Below, piece by piece: positions 61,441-64,000 of a stretch of DNA of 64,000 bases (position 1 is its first letter; the number at the start of each line of letters is the position of its first letter). Position numbers and translations under genes: made by a program. The notes beneath the pieces were generated by a model. That model worked only from the letters and a program-made list of their open reading frames with translations, had not been told where the DNA came from and did not search any database. This DNA comes from Apostichopus japonicus. Its lineage: Eukaryota > Echinodermata > Holothuroidea > Aspidochirotida > Stichopodidae. The stretch is taken from positions 30,893,501-30,957,500 of the forward strand of contig NC_092568.1 in the NCBI RefSeq assembly GCF_037975245.1, given 5' to 3'.

Positions 61441-64000
61441 TCTCATATTCTCTTTGACAATTTGATTACAGAGGATGAAACAGGAAGTTATACTGCCCAC
61501 ATATTTACCTCTCTCCCCCAACAGAGTTAAACTAATGTAACAAGAAATGACCACACTATGGCATCTATGATGTGTGCCATGGGGAAAGGAGTTTGATCGG
61601 CTCCTGCAGCACGAATCAAACTCATGGTATCAAGTAGATATATAGCCAGATGAAGATCTAATATACCATTTAATTCAACTACTTGTTCTTGACCTTATTT
61701 CTTGTTAACATACCTCTGTGACACCTCCATTATTGAGATGGGCCATTTAGCTGACCCAGTGGAAAATGTTGTTCCTTTATGTCTCTTGTGTAAAATACTG
61801 TATGCTGTACTCAACCACTCTTATGTGTAGTGCGTTACAGTATAATTATACATACCTATGAGAAAAGACCTGTGGGTGGGAGGGGGGTGTGGGGGGGATG
61901 ATGAGGGAGAGCATTACCTCCTCATCAAATCTTTTGTGAGGTTATGTGGGTTCTCCTATGTTCTAATGATAAGATGTGCACTGTTGCAGATTGGGAGTTA
62001 GTCTGTGTCATGCTATCCTTAAAACAAGCAAGAAAAATATGGAAGTTTTCCAAAAATGCTCAAAATGTTATTGGCAAAACTATGTGTACAAGGTTGGATG
62101 TCATCATTCATTTTTACAAGTAAATATGGATATGCAAATTAGGATAGCACCCCCAAATTGACATGGATACAGTACTCTGGCTATCCAACCTTCAGAAACT
62201 CATGTCAAGGCAAGCTTGTTGTCATTTATGTGTGAAATGGTTGCAACGGCATAAATGACCATTGTTCCCTCCTCCGCCCCCTCTCCTGCAGACCACCAAC
62301 ACCATCACCTAACCCCCTCTGGCTAAGTTACTCAGCATTATAACTAGTTGCAAGATTCCATTGCATTGTACTGAACATAAGAGATATCAGTTTCAGAATC
62401 TAAAAGGTTCTGCTCTTCTAAAAACTGAATCAATTTTTTTGATCTCAGCCCATTTTCTGCACCAAAGGAGTAAATTTTACCAATACAATCTGGTATAATT
62501 TCACAGAATTTGTTTGACTTTTACAAAGTCATAAACACCCACCTGCAGAGCTTTGGGCCATACTTTCTGGTAACTTTGAAGTTCAAAAAAATAAACACTT
62601 GTCATATGACCTTGGAATGTAAAAATTCCACAAATTTGATTTCTGTTTGATGGTGTGCGACCTATATTAGTTGACCTTGACCTGGGTGACCTTGGTAATA
62701 GGTCATAATAGCCCAGTTGGCTGCGTTCCCCTTCAGGACATCAAACAGCAAATTTTTCCTTTTTTTAATATTTTTTTTATCTGATATGATCAATTGTAAG
62801 GTCATCCAGCATTTCATATTACTACATATAAAGTTTAACTTTCATTGACATGGTATGTTTTAGACTTTAAAAGGCTTCATAATTCAATAAGACTATTAAA
62901 ATATCAAACTAGCTCAGTGAGTAGTGAGTATTATTAGTGTGTGAATACTTTCCAAACTTTAGCAATGCTACAGTATTTTTACTTACAGTAGGAAATATTA
63001 GTGCTACTTGTAATATTAATCTCAGCAATGGACCCATTCTACTGTATCAAGAGGGGATTGTGACAATCATGCATTTCATTTAAAAGGATTGTCTGGTGGC
63101 CCAAAGAAGTTACCTTAAAAAATGATAAATAATTTTCCAAACATGTTGTCAAAGTATGAGAATGCTAAATGTTGCGTTTGACAGAGAAACAATTGTTTAA
63201 TCGTTAAGGATGGACATTTCCAATATGATTTGAACAGTACAGAACGTGGAGTCATCTACGCTAATGCAGATTGCAACATAACCCACACTCCATACAAAGT
63301 GAATTTTATTTCAGCAATTTCGAAGAACAGTTTATGAACTGTGGTTTGAGTGTGAGAGTATATTATGTGCAACGCTATACGTATACCAACTGGGCATGGT
63401 ACAGTAGGCTATATACGTTCGCGATATCTACGTTATATATAATAGGCAATCACCTGTGCGTGTACACGTGAGAGTGTATTTGCTGCGGAAATGGGAGTGC
63501 TAACTTCAAGTTGCCTGTTTTGCCTATTTGCCTGCACTACGTCAATCACCATATTGAAGCGTTCGAACAAACGGTACTTTTGGTGAGAATCTGGTGAATT
63601 TGAAAACCAGATTTCTACATTCATGAAGAAAACGTCGAATGGGGTCAATTTTTACATGATTAGAAAGAGAAAAATAATGACTACAAGAACAATGTATCAA
63701 AATCTTCCACCAGACGATTCCTTTAATACACAGGGTATTAAATATTCCATGTTGTGTAGCAAAATCTTATGGAACATTTGCTATGAAATTGCTATTGTAT
63801 ACAAAGTCTGCAAAGATGTATAAAATTTTTTTTTTTACACAGGAATTGTAGTACTTTATAAAGAGACCAGATTCAGAGCCTTCAAAATTTCTATACTCAA
63901 AATTTGAACACAAAATTTATTCCCCGGTTTACATTACCATATATATTTAAAAAAATATAAAAACTTGAAGTATCTGTGGTGAGAAGATGAATATAAAGCT
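61441..64000. other. Noncoding stretch to the window end
   Basis: No exon was recognised on either strand, and the missing C-terminal SLC46 exon(s) were specifically looked for. It contains a G-rich patch near 61879-61899, a C-rich patch near 62268-62285 and a cluster of TGACCT half-sites at 62672-62692. Confidence 0.4.
62672..62692 (-). promoter_or_regulatory. Three clustered nuclear-receptor half-sites
   Basis: Two TGACCT hexamers are directly adjacent (62672-62683, DR0), and a third follows after GGG (62687-62692, DR3). The surrounding sequence (62600-62720) is rich in GACCT/GGTCA and may be a diverged relative of the 399-bp array. Function is unknown; these could be repeat fossils. Confidence 0.35.

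Noticed and set aside
1-64000. Bacterial features (operons, CRISPR arrays, ribosome binding sites)
   Set aside because: Gene structure with GT/AG introns, phase-preserved exons and animal protein families rules out a prokaryotic source; no spaced direct-repeat array of CRISPR type is present.

Overview
This looks like animal nuclear DNA, not prokaryotic. It is AT-rich, intron-dominated and full of simple repeats and small transposons. Only two protein-coding loci can be read with confidence, both as spliced exons with GT/AG borders. The unusually common C/G homopolymers (9-19 nt), the many hAT-like MITEs and the gene content suggest a marine deuterostome, most likely an echinoderm such as a sea cucumber. 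That assignment is inference; no species marker was seen.

Genes. (1) On the minus strand is the 5' part of a CRIM1-like gene. Exon 1 (46182-45855) encodes a signal peptide and a complete 12-cysteine IGFBP domain. Exon 2 (37249-37031) encodes the Cys-rich segment that follows this domain in CRIM1. Both exons end in phase 1. The 8.6-kb intron between them holds most of the repeats described at 39.7-45.2 kb. Later exons were not found and probably lie beyond the left edge. (2) On the plus strand are three consecutive exons of an SLC46-family (proton-coupled folate transporter-like) MFS transporter at 53831-56466. All joins are phase 1. The C-terminal transmembrane exons are not visible and probably lie past 64000.

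Layout. 1-37 kb is mostly unrecognised noncoding DNA with minisatellites, polypurine tracts, a probable solo LTR (22.8-23.4 kb), a hAT MITE (32.9 kb) and a few weak exon candidates. 37-46 kb is the CRIM1-like locus. Its intron contains a MITE, a 399-bp tandem array rich in nuclear-receptor half-sites, a CA microsatellite and two oppositely oriented hammerhead-ribozyme-like motifs. 46-53 kb is a cluster of hAT-like elements, one nested in another, nearly all with 8-bp target duplications. 53.8-56.5 kb is the SLC46 gene. 56.7-64 kb holds a 550-bp TATG/TG microsatellite, another MITE, a 45-bp minisatellite and a decayed LINE reverse transcriptase.

The two genes show no functional linkage. The main interest is the repeat biology: intact target-site duplications, hammerhead-like motifs and arrays of AGGTCA half-sites.
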